Program-made: the position numbers and the translations under genes
The notes under the pieces: model-generated
Database searches by the model: none
What the model was told of the DNA's origin: nothing
What the model saw: only the letters and a program-made list of their open reading frames with translations
From: Actinomycetota bacterium
GTDB taxonomy: Bacteria > Actinomycetota > Thermoleophilia > Solirubrobacterales > Solirubrobacteraceae
DNA length: 64,000 nt
Direction of reading: 5' to 3'
Assembly: GCA_018268595.1 (NCBI GenBank)
Contig: JAFDWH010000019.1
Span: 1-64,000, forward strand
Part shown: piece after piece, positions 25,103-35,042 of the stretch
Position numbering within the stretch: the first letter of the stretch is position 1
Layout of the letters: the number at the start of each line of letters is the position of its first letter

Positions 25103-25689
25103 CGCACCTCGTCCTCGCATCGCGCTCGCCGCAGCGGCGGGCGATCCTGCAGCAGCTCGGCGTCGCCTTCACCGTCGTGGTGAGCGACGCCGAGGAGCTG
25201 CTCGACGGCGACCCGGTCGAGGTCGCCGTGGCGAACGCCAGCCGCAAGGCGCTCGCCGTCGCGGGGAGCACTGCGTCTTTCGCCTCGCATACCGAGGCAA
25301 GAGGCGCAGTGGTCGTGGGAGTCGACACGGTCGTCACGCTCGACGGCGCGCTCTACGGCAAGCCGGCCGACGCGGCCGAGGCGCGGGCGACGCTGGAGCG
25401 CCTGTCCGGCCGGACGCACGAGGTCGTCTCGGGCGTCGCGGTCGTCGAGGGCGGCGCGACCCGCACCGCCTCCGCGACGACCCGCGTCGCCTTCCGCGAA
25501 CTCGACGCGGCGACGCTCGACTGGTACCTCGCAACCGAGGAGTGGCGCGAGCGCGCCGGGGGCTACGCCATCCAAGGGCGCGGCGCCGCGCTCGTGGCCG
25601 GCATCGAGGGCGACTACCTGAACGTCGTCGGACTGCCCGTCCAGGCGCTGCTCGCACTCCTGCCAGGCATCTTGCACGCGGCCCCCTGA
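25099..25689 (+). CDS. maf: Maf-type nucleotide pyrophosphatase, CTG start
   Basis: House-cleaning nucleoside triphosphate pyrophosphatase of about 196 residues. The N-terminal phosphate-binding motif is [14 protein letters not shown], the catalytic region is [13 protein letters not shown] with [10 protein letters not shown], and the end carries [20 protein letters not shown]. The conserved N-terminus is reached only from CTG 25099, which overlaps the ndk stop in CTGA. No ATG, GTG or TTG is in frame between that point and GTG 25171/25177, and starting there would remove the phosphate loop. An insertion of about 15 residues ([15 protein letters not shown]) before the catalytic Asp is encoded by a hairpin at 25269-25311. 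Confidence 0.88.
   Translation: MTHLVLASRSPQRRAILQQLGVAFTVVVSDAEELLDGDPVEVAVANASRKALAVAGSTASFASHTEARGAVVVGVDTVVTLDGALYGKPADAAEARATLERLSGRTHEVVSGVAVVEGGATRTASATTRVAFRELDAATLDWYLATEEWRERAGGYAIQGRGAALVAGIEGDYLNVVGLPVQALLALLPGILHAAP
25269..25311 (+). repeat. hairpin element embedded in the maf reading frame
   Basis: CACTGCGTCTTTCGCCTCG (25269-25287) and CGAGGCAAGAGGCGCAGTG (25293-25311) are inverted with 16 of 19 matches around a 5-base loop. It keeps the reading frame and encodes residues that look like an insertion relative to the usual Maf spacing. It may be a small palindromic element that entered the gene. Confidence 0.55.
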
Positions 25690-25759
25690 GGCCGCGATTT
25701 GCAGCGTCTTCGCGCCAACGACAGGCGCGTTGCAGGCTGGTCTGGACGCCGCCGTCCGC

Positions 25760-26900
<1,141 letters not shown>

Positions 26901-26940
26901 TCGCCCCGCGGGAGCAACGAGCCTTGAGGTCACTCACACC

Positions 26941-27828
26941 GTGTACGACAAGCAAGTCCGCCGCCGGCGGGCAGTGCTCGCGCTGCTCGTCGTCGTCTCC
27001 CTGATCCTCCTGACCGCCTACTTCGGCGAGTCGGCCGGGAGCCCGCTGCACAGCGTGCAGCGGGGCGTGGTGGCGGTGCTCTCGCCGGTGCAGGAGGGCG
27101 CCAGCCGCGCGCTCAAGCCGGTGCGCGACCTGTTCGGCTGGTTCGGCGACACCGCGCGCGCGAAGAAGGAGCGCGACCAGCTCAGGAAGCAGCGCGACAG
27201 CCTGCTGCAGCAGGTCGTCGGCTACAAGGTCGCGCTGCAGGACAACGCCGAGCTGCGCCGCGACCTCGCGCTCGACCAGAACAGCCTGCAGGGCTACGAC
27301 ACGCGCACGGTGCGCGTGATCGGCCGTCCGGCCAACAACCTGCTGCTCGACCGTCTGCAGGTCGACGCCGGCAGCGGCGCGGGCGTGCGGATGGGGGACC
27401 CGGTCGTCGCCGACGGCGGGCTCGTCGGCCACATCAGCTTCGTGGCGCCCGACTCGTCCTTCGTGACGCTGATCACCGACCCCAGCTCCAGCGTCTCGGT
27501 GAAGGTCCTGAACACCGCCGGCGACACGGGCCTGCTGAAGCCCTCGGTCGGCGATCCGCTCGACCTGCTCGTCCAGCTGCTGCCGCGCCGCGCCGCCGTC
27601 AGCGTGGACGACATCGTCGTGACCGCCGGCTTCCGCACCAGCAGACTCGAGTCGCTCTACCCGCCGAACGTGCCGGTCGGCCGCGTCACGAAGGCCGACC
27701 CGGAGGAGCTTGCGAGCGACCAGCAGGTCCACGTCGCGCCGATCGCGGACCTGCGCCACCTCGACTTCGTGCAGATCCTCGTGGGCGCCTCGGGCGCGTC
27801 CGGCGCGCGCGCGCAGGTGGGGCCGTGA
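26941..27828 (+). CDS. mreC: rod shape-determining protein MreC
   Basis: Membrane-anchored periplasmic scaffold of 295 residues. A short cytoplasmic start is followed by one membrane helix (AVLALLVVVSLILLTAYF). A coiled coil (KKERDQLRKQRDSLLQQVVG) comes next, then the double beta-barrel domain with DAGSGAGVRMGDPVV and GLVGHISFV. It links MreB to PBP2/RodA. GTG 26941 lies 40 bases after mreB, and the stop overlaps the mreD start by 4 bases. Confidence 0.95.
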   Translation: MYDKQVRRRRAVLALLVVVSLILLTAYFGESAGSPLHSVQRGVVAVLSPVQEGASRALKPVRDLFGWFGDTARAKKERDQLRKQRDSLLQQVVGYKVALQDNAELRRDLALDQNSLQGYDTRTVRVIGRPANNLLLDRLQVDAGSGAGVRMGDPVVADGGLVGHISFVAPDSSFVTLITDPSSSVSVKVLNTAGDTGLLKPSVGDPLDLLVQLLPRRAAVSVDDIVVTAGFRTSRLESLYPPNVPVGRVTKADPEELASDQQVHVAPIADLRHLDFVQILVGASGASGARAQVGP

Positions 27829-28409
27829 CCGGGCTGGAGAGCTACCAGCTGCCGCTGCGGCTCGCCGCGCTCGGCTTCCTGACGGTCGTGATCCAGATCG
27901 CGGCCGTCTCGCAGGTGACGGTCTTCGGCGTCTCGGTCGACCTGACGCCGCTCGTGGTCGCGTCGGCCGGGCTGCTGGCCGGCTCGCTGCCGGGGGCGGT
28001 GTTCGGCTTCTGCGTCGGCCTGTTCGCGGACGTCGCGCTCGTGCAGACGCTCGGCGTGACCTCGCTGCTGTACATCGCGATCGGCTACTGCGCCGGTCGC
28101 CTGCGCGAGCTGCGCGACCCGGCGCACGGGCTCGTGCCGCTCGCCGTCGGCGCGGCCGCGACCGCGTTCGCGACGGTCGGCTTCTCGCTGATGCAGTTCA
28201 TGCTCGGCGTGCGCGCGCCCGTCAGCTGGCTGCTGCTGCGCCAGCTCGTCGTGACGATCCTCGTCGGCGCGCTGCTGGCGCTGCCGATCTACGCGCTCGT
28301 GCGGCGCGTCGTGCAGGGCTCGCTGCCGGACGACCCGCGCCGGCGCCGCCGCCGCGCGTACACGACCGGCGGCCTCTCCCCGCTCCAGCGACCCTCGGCC
28401 GGCCGCTGA
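27825..28409 (+). CDS. mreD: rod shape-determining protein MreD
   Basis: Integral membrane protein of 194 residues with about five or six hydrophobic segments (LRLAALGFLTVVIQIAAVS, VASAGLLAGSLPGAVFGFCV, LLYIAIGYCAGRL and others). It is a partner of MreC in the elongasome. The sequence is weakly conserved in the family, so the call rests on topology, size and its place between mreC (GTGA overlap) and mrdA (1-base gap). Confidence 0.9.
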   Translation: MTGLESYQLPLRLAALGFLTVVIQIAAVSQVTVFGVSVDLTPLVVASAGLLAGSLPGAVFGFCVGLFADVALVQTLGVTSLLYIAIGYCAGRLRELRDPAHGLVPLAVGAAATAFATVGFSLMQFMLGVRAPVSWLLLRQLVVTILVGALLALPIYALVRRVVQGSLPDDPRRRRRRAYTTGGLSPLQRPSAGR

Positions 28410-28410
28410 C

Positions 28411-30447
28411 ATGACGGGGCTGACGCCGCCGGACGACCGCCGCGCGCCGATCACCCCGCAGCTCGCGCTGCGCGTCGCGATCCTCGGCGGGATCGCGCTC
28501 GCGCTGTTCGCGATCGTCTTCTTCCGCCTGTGGTTCCTGCAGGTGCTGTCGGGCGACCAGTACCTCGCGCAGGCCTCGACGAACCGCGTGCGCGACGTCG
28601 TCGTGCAGGCGCCGCGCGGCGAGATGATCGACCGCCACGGCACGCCGCTGGTCGAGAACCGCCGCGCCGTCGCGGTCGTCGTCTCGCCGCCGAAGCTGCC
28701 GCAGGCGCCCGCCGCGCGCCGGCGCGAGCTGACGACCCTCAGCGGCGTGCTGGGCATGTCGCCGCGCCCGCGCCGATGCCGGGTCGGCACCGAGGTGGTG
28801 CGCGTCATGGAGCTCGACTGCCTCGTGCGCAGAGGCGTCTGGAACCTGCCGTACGCCGACGTGACGGTGAAGATCGACCTCGCGCGCGACGTCGGCTTCG
28901 TCCTCGCCGAGCGCGCGCAGCAGTTCCCCGGCGTCTCGATCGAGCCGGTCTTCCTGCGCTCCTACCCGTACAAGACGGTCGGCGCGCAGCTGTTCGGGAC
29001 GGTCGGCCAGGTCGGCGGCGGGCAGCTCAAGCAGCAGCACTTCCGCGGCGTCAGAGGCGGCACGATCGTCGGCCAGTCCGGGCTCGAGTACACGTACGAC
29101 CGCTACCTGCGCGGCCGCGACGGCGCCACGCGCGTGCAGGTCGACGCGCTCGGCGAGGCCAAGGGCTACCTCAGATCGCGCGCGCCGGCGCAGGGCGCGA
29201 ACCTCCGGCTGTCGCTCGACCTCGGGCTGCAGACAGCAGGCCAGGCCGCGCTCGCGAAGGGCATCGAGCTGGCGAACGGCAACGGCAACCCGTCGCAGGG
29301 CGGCGCGTTCGTCGCGCTCGACCCGCGCAACGGCGAGGTGCTGGCGATGGGCTCGGCGCCCAGCTACGACGCGAACCTGTTCGCGAGACCGCTCTCGCAG
29401 CACGCCTACGACGTCAACTTCGGCGACGGCACCAACCACCCGCTGATCAACCGCGCGATCAGCGCCGCCTACCCGGTCGGCTCGACCTTCAAGATCGTCA
29501 CCGCGACGGCCGCGCTGGTCGCCGGGATCATCACGCCGGGGACCGTCTACGACGACACCGGCACGTTCCGGGAGGGCGCGTTGGTGCGCAGAAACGCGGG
29601 CGGCGTCTCCTACGGCCCGGTGTCGCTGCGCCAGGCGCTGCAGGTGTCGGTCGACACGTTCTTCTACGACCTCGGCGCGAGACTGAACGCCGACCCGACG
29701 ACGCACCCGAACGGCGGGGCGCTGCAGGACTGGGCGCGCAGATACGGCTTCGGCAACCCGACCGGCATCGACCTCGGCGGTGAGGTCGGCGGGATCATCC
29801 CGACGCCGCGTTGGCGCGACTCGCGCAACCGCCTGCAGGCGAGATGCGTGCGCGCCTTCCAGAAGCGCCCGCGCGCCGCGCGCCGCGCCTACCCGTCCGG
29901 CTGCGTCTTCGCCGACGGCACGAACCGCTCCTGGAGCGAGGGCGACAACACCTCGCTGGCGGTCGGCCAGGGCGACTTCCTCGCCACGCCGCTGCAGCTC
30001 GCGGTCGCCTACGCCGCGATCGAGAACGGCGGCACGGTCGTGCGCCCGCACGTCGGCCTCCAGATCACCGATCCGGCCGGCAGAGTGCTGCAGCAGATCG
30101 CGCCGCGCCCCGCCCGCCGCGTCGCGATCCCGGACACCGACCTGCAGGCGATCCGCGACGGCCTGCACGCCGCCGCGCAGGAGTCCGGCGGCACCTCGTT
30201 CGACGTGATGGGCACGTTCCCGAAGCCGGTCTACGGCAAGACGGGCACCGCCCAGTTCACCGGCAGAGCCGACCAGTCGTGGTACGTCGCGTACGTGCCC
30301 GACCCGGTCAGACCGATCGTCGTCGCCTGCACCGTCGAGTCCGGCGGCTTCGGCGCGGAGGCCGCGGCGCCGGCCGTGCGGCTGATCCTGTCGCAGTGGT
30401 TCGGCGTCAGAAAGCAGGTCATCGCGGGGAGCAGCCACACGCTGTGA
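28411..30447 (+). CDS. mrdA: penicillin-binding protein 2 (elongation transpeptidase)
   Basis: Class B penicillin-binding protein of 678 residues that cross-links peptidoglycan during elongation. One N-terminal membrane helix (LRVAILGGIALALFAIVFF) is followed by the dimerisation/pedestal domain (APRGEMIDRHGTPLVENRRA). The transpeptidase domain carries the active Ser in GSTFK (PVGSTFKIVTATA), an SVDTFFYDL motif in the SxN region, and KTGTA (YGKTGTAQFTG). An insertion with two Cys lies around [20 protein letters not shown]. Many arginines are AGA. The stop overlaps the rodA GTG. Confidence 0.95.
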   Translation: MTGLTPPDDRRAPITPQLALRVAILGGIALALFAIVFFRLWFLQVLSGDQYLAQASTNRVRDVVVQAPRGEMIDRHGTPLVENRRAVAVVVSPPKLPQAPAARRRELTTLSGVLGMSPRPRRCRVGTEVVRVMELDCLVRRGVWNLPYADVTVKIDLARDVGFVLAERAQQFPGVSIEPVFLRSYPYKTVGAQLFGTVGQVGGGQLKQQHFRGVRGGTIVGQSGLEYTYDRYLRGRDGATRVQVDALGEAKGYLRSRAPAQGANLRLSLDLGLQTAGQAALAKGIELANGNGNPSQGGAFVALDPRNGEVLAMGSAPSYDANLFARPLSQHAYDVNFGDGTNHPLINRAISAAYPVGSTFKIVTATAALVAGIITPGTVYDDTGTFREGALVRRNAGGVSYGPVSLRQALQVSVDTFFYDLGARLNADPTTHPNGGALQDWARRYGFGNPTGIDLGGEVGGIIPTPRWRDSRNRLQARCVRAFQKRPRAARRAYPSGCVFADGTNRSWSEGDNTSLAVGQGDFLATPLQLAVAYAAIENGGTVVRPHVGLQITDPAGRVLQQIAPRPARRVAIPDTDLQAIRDGLHAAAQESGGTSFDVMGTFPKPVYGKTGTAQFTGRADQSWYVAYVPDPVRPIVVACTVESGGFGAEAAAPAVRLILSQWFGVRKQVIAGSSHTL

Positions 30448-31643
30448 GCGCGACGCCGACCCCCATCCAGCGCAGCGTCGAGCAGATCACGGCCCGCCGC
30501 GGGCCGCGGCTGCTGCTCGACCCGTGGCTGCTGCTCGCGACGCTCGGGCTGATCGCCTGCTCGCTCGTGACGATCAAGGGCGCCACGCGCAACGACATCC
30601 CCGGCTCGCCGCTGTACTTCTTCGAGCGTCAGGCCGGCTACGCGGTCGTCGGCGTGCTGCTGATGCTGGCGCTGACGCGCTTCGACTACTCGCGCCTGCG
30701 CGAGTTCAAGCTGCCGGTCTACGGCGCGCTGATCGGGCTGAACCTGCTCGTGCTGGGGCTCGGCTCGGTCGCCCGCGGCTCGCGCCGCTGGATCAGCCTG
30801 CCGTTCTTCCAGTTCCAGCCGTCCGAGCTGGGCAAGCTGCTGCTGATCGTCGCGCTGTCGGCGTTCGTGGTCGACCGCGTGCGGCGGCTCGACGAGCGCG
30901 AGACGACGGCGCGGCTGATGCTGCTCGCGCTCGGCCCGGCGGCGCTCGTGATGATCCAGCCGGACCTCGGCTCCGCGCTCGTCTACGTGACGGTCGCGCT
31001 GGCCATCCTCTTCGTCGCCGGCACGCCCGGCCGCCACCTCGGCGGCTTGATCGGGCTGTTCGCCGTCGCGACGGTGCTCGTGCTGGCGGTCGCCCCGGCG
31101 GCCGGCGTGCACGTGCTTCAGCCGTATCAGGTCGAGCGTCTCACGGGCTTCGTGAACCCTTCTCACGACCCGAGAAACGCGACCTACCAGGTCAACCAGT
31201 CGCTGATCGCGATCGGCTCCGGCGAGAAGACCGGCCGGGGCGTCGCGCACGCGACGCAGACGGGGCTCAACTTCCTCCCCGAGCACCACACGGACTTCGT
31301 GTTCAGCGTGGTGGGGGAGACGTACGGCTTCGCCGGCGCCGCGCTCGTGCTGTCGCTCTACGCGCTGCTGATCTGGCGCACCCTGCGCATCGTCACGTTG
31401 GCGAAGAACCTGTTCGGCGCGCTGATCGCCGGCGGCGTCCTCGCGATGCTGATGTACCAGGTGTTCGTCAACGTCGGGATGACGATCGGGATCATGCCGA
31501 TCACCGGCGTCACGCTGCCGTTGATGAGCTTCGGCGGCGCCTCGTATCTGACAACGTTCCTCGCGCTCGGACTGCTGCAGTCGATCCACGTCCAAGGACG
31601 GATCGCGCAGACGTCGAAGGGACGAGCGCTCGTCCTCTCATGA
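30444..31643 (+). CDS. rodA: rod shape-determining glycosyltransferase RodA
   Basis: SEDS-family peptidoglycan polymerase of 399 residues with about ten membrane segments. Typical motifs are present: GSRRWISLPFFQFQPSELGK, MIQPDLGSALVY, and FLPEHHTDFVFSVVGETYGF. It pairs with PBP2, encoded directly upstream, to polymerise and cross-link lipid II. GTG 30444 overlaps the mrdA stop. The N-terminal 25 residues are cytoplasmic and basic. Confidence 0.95.
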   Translation: MSATPTPIQRSVEQITARRGPRLLLDPWLLLATLGLIACSLVTIKGATRNDIPGSPLYFFERQAGYAVVGVLLMLALTRFDYSRLREFKLPVYGALIGLNLLVLGLGSVARGSRRWISLPFFQFQPSELGKLLLIVALSAFVVDRVRRLDERETTARLMLLALGPAALVMIQPDLGSALVYVTVALAILFVAGTPGRHLGGLIGLFAVATVLVLAVAPAAGVHVLQPYQVERLTGFVNPSHDPRNATYQVNQSLIAIGSGEKTGRGVAHATQTGLNFLPEHHTDFVFSVVGETYGFAGAALVLSLYALLIWRTLRIVTLAKNLFGALIAGGVLAMLMYQVFVNVGMTIGIMPITGVTLPLMSFGGASYLTTFLALGLLQSIHVQGRIAQTSKGRALVLS

Positions 31644-31656
31644 GAAGGCAACCACT

Positions 31657-33561
31657 GTGAAGAAGCAAGTGCTGGTCAGCGTCGACCGCGGGGAGACCCG
31701 CGTCGCGCTGCTCGAGGCGACCGGACAGGTCGCCGCCGCGCCCAGACCCGGCAGACGCCGCCGCAGAAGAGCCGGGAACCCGGCCGCCGGCTACCGCGTC
31801 GCCGAGCTGTACCTGGAGCGCCGCGGCGGCCGCTCGATCGTCGGCAACATCTACAAGGGCAAGGTCGACAACGTGCTGGCGGGCCTCGAGGCCGCCTTCG
31901 TCGACATCGGCCTGGAGAAGAACGGCTTCCTGCACGTCGACGAGATCGTGCTGCCGGGCGTCGAGACGCCCAAGCGCGGGCGCGGCAAGGGCGACGGGCA
32001 GAAGATCCACGACCTGCTCAGACCCGGGCAGGAGATCACGGTCCAGGTCGTCAAGGACCCGCTCAAGACGAAGGGCGCGCGGCTCTCGATGGAGCTCGCG
32101 ATCCCCGGTCGCTACATGGTCTACTCGCCACAGGGCGAGGGCGTCGGCGTCTCGCGCAGACTGCCCGACAAGGAGCGCGACCGCCTGCGCAAGGAGGCGG
32201 CGAGACTCGACCTCCAGGGCGGCGGCGCGATCATCCGGACAGCAGCCTTCGGGGCCAGACGCGAGGACTTCGAGCGTGAGCTGCAGTACCTCTTCAAGCT
32301 GCACGAGGTGCTCGACAAGCGCGTCGAGGCGACGCAGGCGCCCGACCTCGTCTTCCAGGAGGCGGACTTGTCCGTGCGCGTCGTGCGCGACATCTTCAGC
32401 GAGCACTTCGAGCGCGCGATCGTCGACGACGAGAAGCAGCACCAACGGCTCGTGTCGTTCTTCACGCGCACGGCGCCGGAGCTGGTCGACCGCGTCGAGC
32501 TGTGGCAGGAGGACGCGCCGCTGTTCGAGCGCTACGACGTCGAGAGAGAGATCGCCGGGACGCTCTCGCGCCGCGTCGACCTGCCGAGCGGTGGCTACCT
32601 CGTGATCGACTACGCCGAGGCGCTGACCGTGATCGACGTCAACACCGGCTCGTTCATCGGCCGCGGCAGAGGCGCGCGGCTCGAGGACACGATCACGAGA
32701 ACGAACCTCGAGGCGGCCGAGGAGGCGGTGCGCCAGCTGCGCCTGCGCGACATCGGCGGCATCATCGTGATCGACTTCATCGACATGGCGCGCGCGAAGA
32801 ATCGCGACACCGTGCTGAAGACGCTGCGCAAGTCGCTCGACGAGGACCGCACGAAGACGTTCGTGGTCGAGATCTCGCCGCTCGGGCTGGTCGAGATGAC
32901 GCGCCAGAACGTGACCGAGGGCGTGCGCGAGATCATGACCCGGCCTTGCCCGACGTGCGAGGGCGAGGGCGTGATCCGCTCCGAGGAGACGATCGCGATC
33001 TCCTTCGAGCGCAGACTGCGCGAGCTGACGAGAGCGATCGAGGCGGACGCCCTGCTGCTGCAGGTCAACCCGCGCGTGTCGGCCGTCTTCACGCGCGACG
33101 GCGCGAAGATCCTGCGCCAGCTCGAGCAGCAGACCGGCAAGTGGTTCCACTTCGAGGGCTCCGAGGGGCTGCCGCTCGACCACTTCAGAATCACGATGGA
33201 GGGCACGCGCGACGCCGTCGCCGAGCGCGCGCTGCCGTTCCGCGAAGGCGACGAGGTGCTTGTCACGATCGTCGAGCCGCACATGTACAACGTCGACGAC
33301 GCGGTCGCGAAGATCGACGGCTACATCGTCTCCGTCACCGGCGGCGGGCGCCACGTCGGCGAGAAACGGCTCGTGCGGATCGACGAGGTCGGCCGCACGG
33401 CGGCCGTCGCGACGCTCGTTGCGAACGGCAACGGCCCCGCCGATCTGGAGCGCGAGGAGGCCGGCGCCGCGCCCGAGGGCGACGATGACGTAGAATCCGC
33501 CGCTCGGCGCCGCGGCCGGCGAGGCGGTCGGCGCCGTTCCCGTGCCCAGGCCGAGTCGTAG
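31657..33561 (+). CDS. rng: ribonuclease E/G with C-terminal TRAM-like domain
   Basis: Endoribonuclease of 634 residues for mRNA decay and rRNA maturation. An S1 domain (GNIYKGKVDNVLAGLEAAFV) is interrupted near residues 25-45 by an Arg/Pro/Gly-rich insert. The catalytic Asp residues are in ALTVIDVNTGSF and GGIIVIDFIDMA, and the zinc link is RPCPTCEGEG. After the usual core, residues about 525-590 (EGDEVLVTIVEPHMYNVDDA, GYIVSVTGGGRHVGEKRLVR) look like a TRAM RNA-binding domain. The end is very basic (AARRRGRRGGRRRSRAQ). The start is GTG 31657 behind GAGAAGG. It could equally be named rne. It is followed by rplU and rpmA, the classic neighbourhood. Confidence 0.93.
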   Translation: MKKQVLVSVDRGETRVALLEATGQVAAAPRPGRRRRRRAGNPAAGYRVAELYLERRGGRSIVGNIYKGKVDNVLAGLEAAFVDIGLEKNGFLHVDEIVLPGVETPKRGRGKGDGQKIHDLLRPGQEITVQVVKDPLKTKGARLSMELAIPGRYMVYSPQGEGVGVSRRLPDKERDRLRKEAARLDLQGGGAIIRTAAFGARREDFERELQYLFKLHEVLDKRVEATQAPDLVFQEADLSVRVVRDIFSEHFERAIVDDEKQHQRLVSFFTRTAPELVDRVELWQEDAPLFERYDVEREIAGTLSRRVDLPSGGYLVIDYAEALTVIDVNTGSFIGRGRGARLEDTITRTNLEAAEEAVRQLRLRDIGGIIVIDFIDMARAKNRDTVLKTLRKSLDEDRTKTFVVEISPLGLVEMTRQNVTEGVREIMTRPCPTCEGEGVIRSEETIAISFERRLRELTRAIEADALLLQVNPRVSAVFTRDGAKILRQLEQQTGKWFHFEGSEGLPLDHFRITMEGTRDAVAERALPFREGDEVLVTIVEPHMYNVDDAVAKIDGYIVSVTGGGRHVGEKRLVRIDEVGRTAAVATLVANGNGPADLEREEAGAAPEGDDDVESAARRRGRRGGRRRSRAQAES

Positions 33562-33570
33562 ATAGAAGCC

Positions 33571-33960
33571 ATGTACGCAATCGTGAAGACAGGCGGAAAG
33601 CAGTACCGGGTCGAGGAGGGCCAGTCCCTGCTCGTCGAGAAGCTGACCGCCGAGGAGGGCGCGAAGGTCGCGCTCGAGCCGCTGCTGTACCGCGGCGACG
33701 ACCAGATCGTCGACGGCGCCGACCTCGCGAAGGTGAAGGTCGAGGCGAGAGTCCTGAGCCATGAGCGCGGGCCGAAGCTGCGGATCGTGAAGTTCAAGCC
33801 GAAGCGCGGCTACAAGCGGCGCACCGGCCACCGCCAGGACCTCACGCGCATCCAGGTCACGAGCATCAAGCTCGGCGCGGCGAGAAGAGCGGCGAGAGCC
33901 GCCAGCACCAGCGACGCGCCCGCCGCTGCGGCGGCCGGCTCCGAGGAGGCGAGCGAGTAA
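33571..33960 (+). CDS. rplU: 50S ribosomal protein L21 with basic tail
   Basis: Large-subunit protein of 129 residues; most L21 proteins are about 103. The start [20 protein letters not shown] and the [18 protein letters not shown] end of the core are canonical. The last 25 residues are an Ala/Arg/Ser extension ([20 protein letters not shown]), in which all three arginines are AGA. Its TAA overlaps the rpmA ATG (TAATG), giving tight coupling of L21 and L27. Confidence 0.97.
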   Translation: MYAIVKTGGKQYRVEEGQSLLVEKLTAEEGAKVALEPLLYRGDDQIVDGADLAKVKVEARVLSHERGPKLRIVKFKPKRGYKRRTGHRQDLTRIQVTSIKLGAARRAARAASTSDAPAAAAAGSEEASE

Positions 33961-34229
33961 TGGCACACAAGAAGGGGCTCGGCTCCTCCCGCAACGGCCG
34001 CGACTCGAACGCCAAGCGCCTCGGCGTGAAGGTGTTCGCCGGCCAGACCGTGACCGGCGGCGAGATCATCGTGCGCCAGCGCGGCACCCGCTTCAAGCCG
34101 GGCAACGGCGTCGGCATCGGCAAGGACGACACGATCTTCGCCAAGAGCGCGGGGACGGTCGCCTTCACGACCGGCCGCCGTGGCCGCGTGATCAGCGTGC
34201 TGCCGGCCGAGACGGCCGCCGCCGAGTAG
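33960..34229 (+). CDS. rpmA: 50S ribosomal protein L27
   Basis: Protein of 89 residues at the peptidyl transferase centre. [20 protein letters not shown] then GVKVFAGQ is canonical, and no Firmicutes-type cleaved N-terminal extension is present, so the flexible arm begins at residue 2. [17 protein letters not shown] follows. It is coupled to rplU through TAATG and followed by a strong terminator hairpin. Confidence 0.98.
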   Translation: MAHKKGLGSSRNGRDSNAKRLGVKVFAGQTVTGGEIIVRQRGTRFKPGNGVGIGKDDTIFAKSAGTVAFTTGRRGRVISVLPAETAAAE

Positions 34230-34253
34230 GCGCGAGCGCACGACAGACTGCTT

Positions 34254-34281
34254 CGAACGGCCCGCCTCGGCGGGCCGTTCG
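34254..34281. terminator. terminator hairpin after rpmA
   Basis: CGAACGGCCCGCC (34254-34266), a TC loop, and GGCGGGCCGTTCG (34269-34281) form a perfect 13-bp stem between the convergent rpmA and SDR genes. No T-run follows on either side. Confidence 0.85.
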
Positions 34282-34299
34282 CGTTCTGCGGTCGGCGCC

Positions 34300-34992
34300 T
34301 CAGCTCGGCTGCAGGATCGGCCGCACCATGATGTCCGACACGTCGACCGTGTTCGGGCGCGAGACGGCGTACATGACGGCGTCGGCGATCGCCTCCGGCG
34401 GCAGCGCCCAGGCGGACACGTCGTTCTCGAAGAACGGCGTCGCGACCATGCCCGGCTCGATCAGCGTGACGCGCACGCCGCTGCTGTCGTCGAGCTCTTG
34501 GCGCGCGGCCTGCGCCATCGCGGTGACGGCCCACTTCGTGCACGAGTAGAGCGAGCCCGGCAGCGCGACGCGGCCGGCGACCGAGCCGGTCAGCAGCAGG
34601 TGCCCGCGCGAGGCGCGCAGCTGCTCGATCGTCGCGCGGATCGTCAGCGCGGCGCCGTAGACGTTCGTCAGCACCATCGACTTCCAGAACTCGGGCGACT
34701 CCTCGAGGAAGCCGCGTCTGGCGCCGAAGCCGGCGTTCGCGAAGACGACGTCGAGCCGGCCGAAGGCGTCGAGCGCGCGCGACACCATCGCCTGCTGCTG
34801 GTCCCACTCGGTCACGTCGCACGCGACCGCGAGCGCGCGCTCTGGGCCGCCCAGCTCCGCGGCGAGCGCCTCCAGCTTGTCCGCCGAGCGCGCTGCCAGC
34901 ACGACGCGATGGCCGGCCTGCGCGGCCGCTCGCGCAGTCGCGGCGCCGATGCCGCTGGACGCGCCGGTGATCAGGAAGACGGGGTCGGCCAT
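34300..34992 (-). CDS. short-chain dehydrogenase/reductase
   Basis: NAD(P)-dependent oxidoreductase of 230 residues of the classical SDR type. The cofactor motif is ITGASSGIGAATARAAA, the structural motif is VFANAGFG, the catalytic Ser is in LLTGSVAGRV, and the Tyr-Lys pair is YSCTK. The Arg in AARSADK after strand 2 hints at NADPH preference. The substrate is unknown. It is transcribed away from obgE and toward rpmA, with a shared terminator downstream. Confidence 0.92.
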   Translation of the reverse strand: MADPVFLITGASSGIGAATARAAAQAGHRVVLAARSADKLEALAAELGGPERALAVACDVTEWDQQQAMVSRALDAFGRLDVVFANAGFGARRGFLEESPEFWKSMVLTNVYGAALTIRATIEQLRASRGHLLLTGSVAGRVALPGSLYSCTKWAVTAMAQAARQELDDSSGVRVTLIEPGMVATPFFENDVSAWALPPEAIADAVMYAVSRPNTVDVSDIMVRPILQPS

Positions 34993-35042
34993 GCGGGGCT
35001 CCAGTCGTCGGGAGGCGGGCGAGTGTCAGGATTGTGGCGCGC

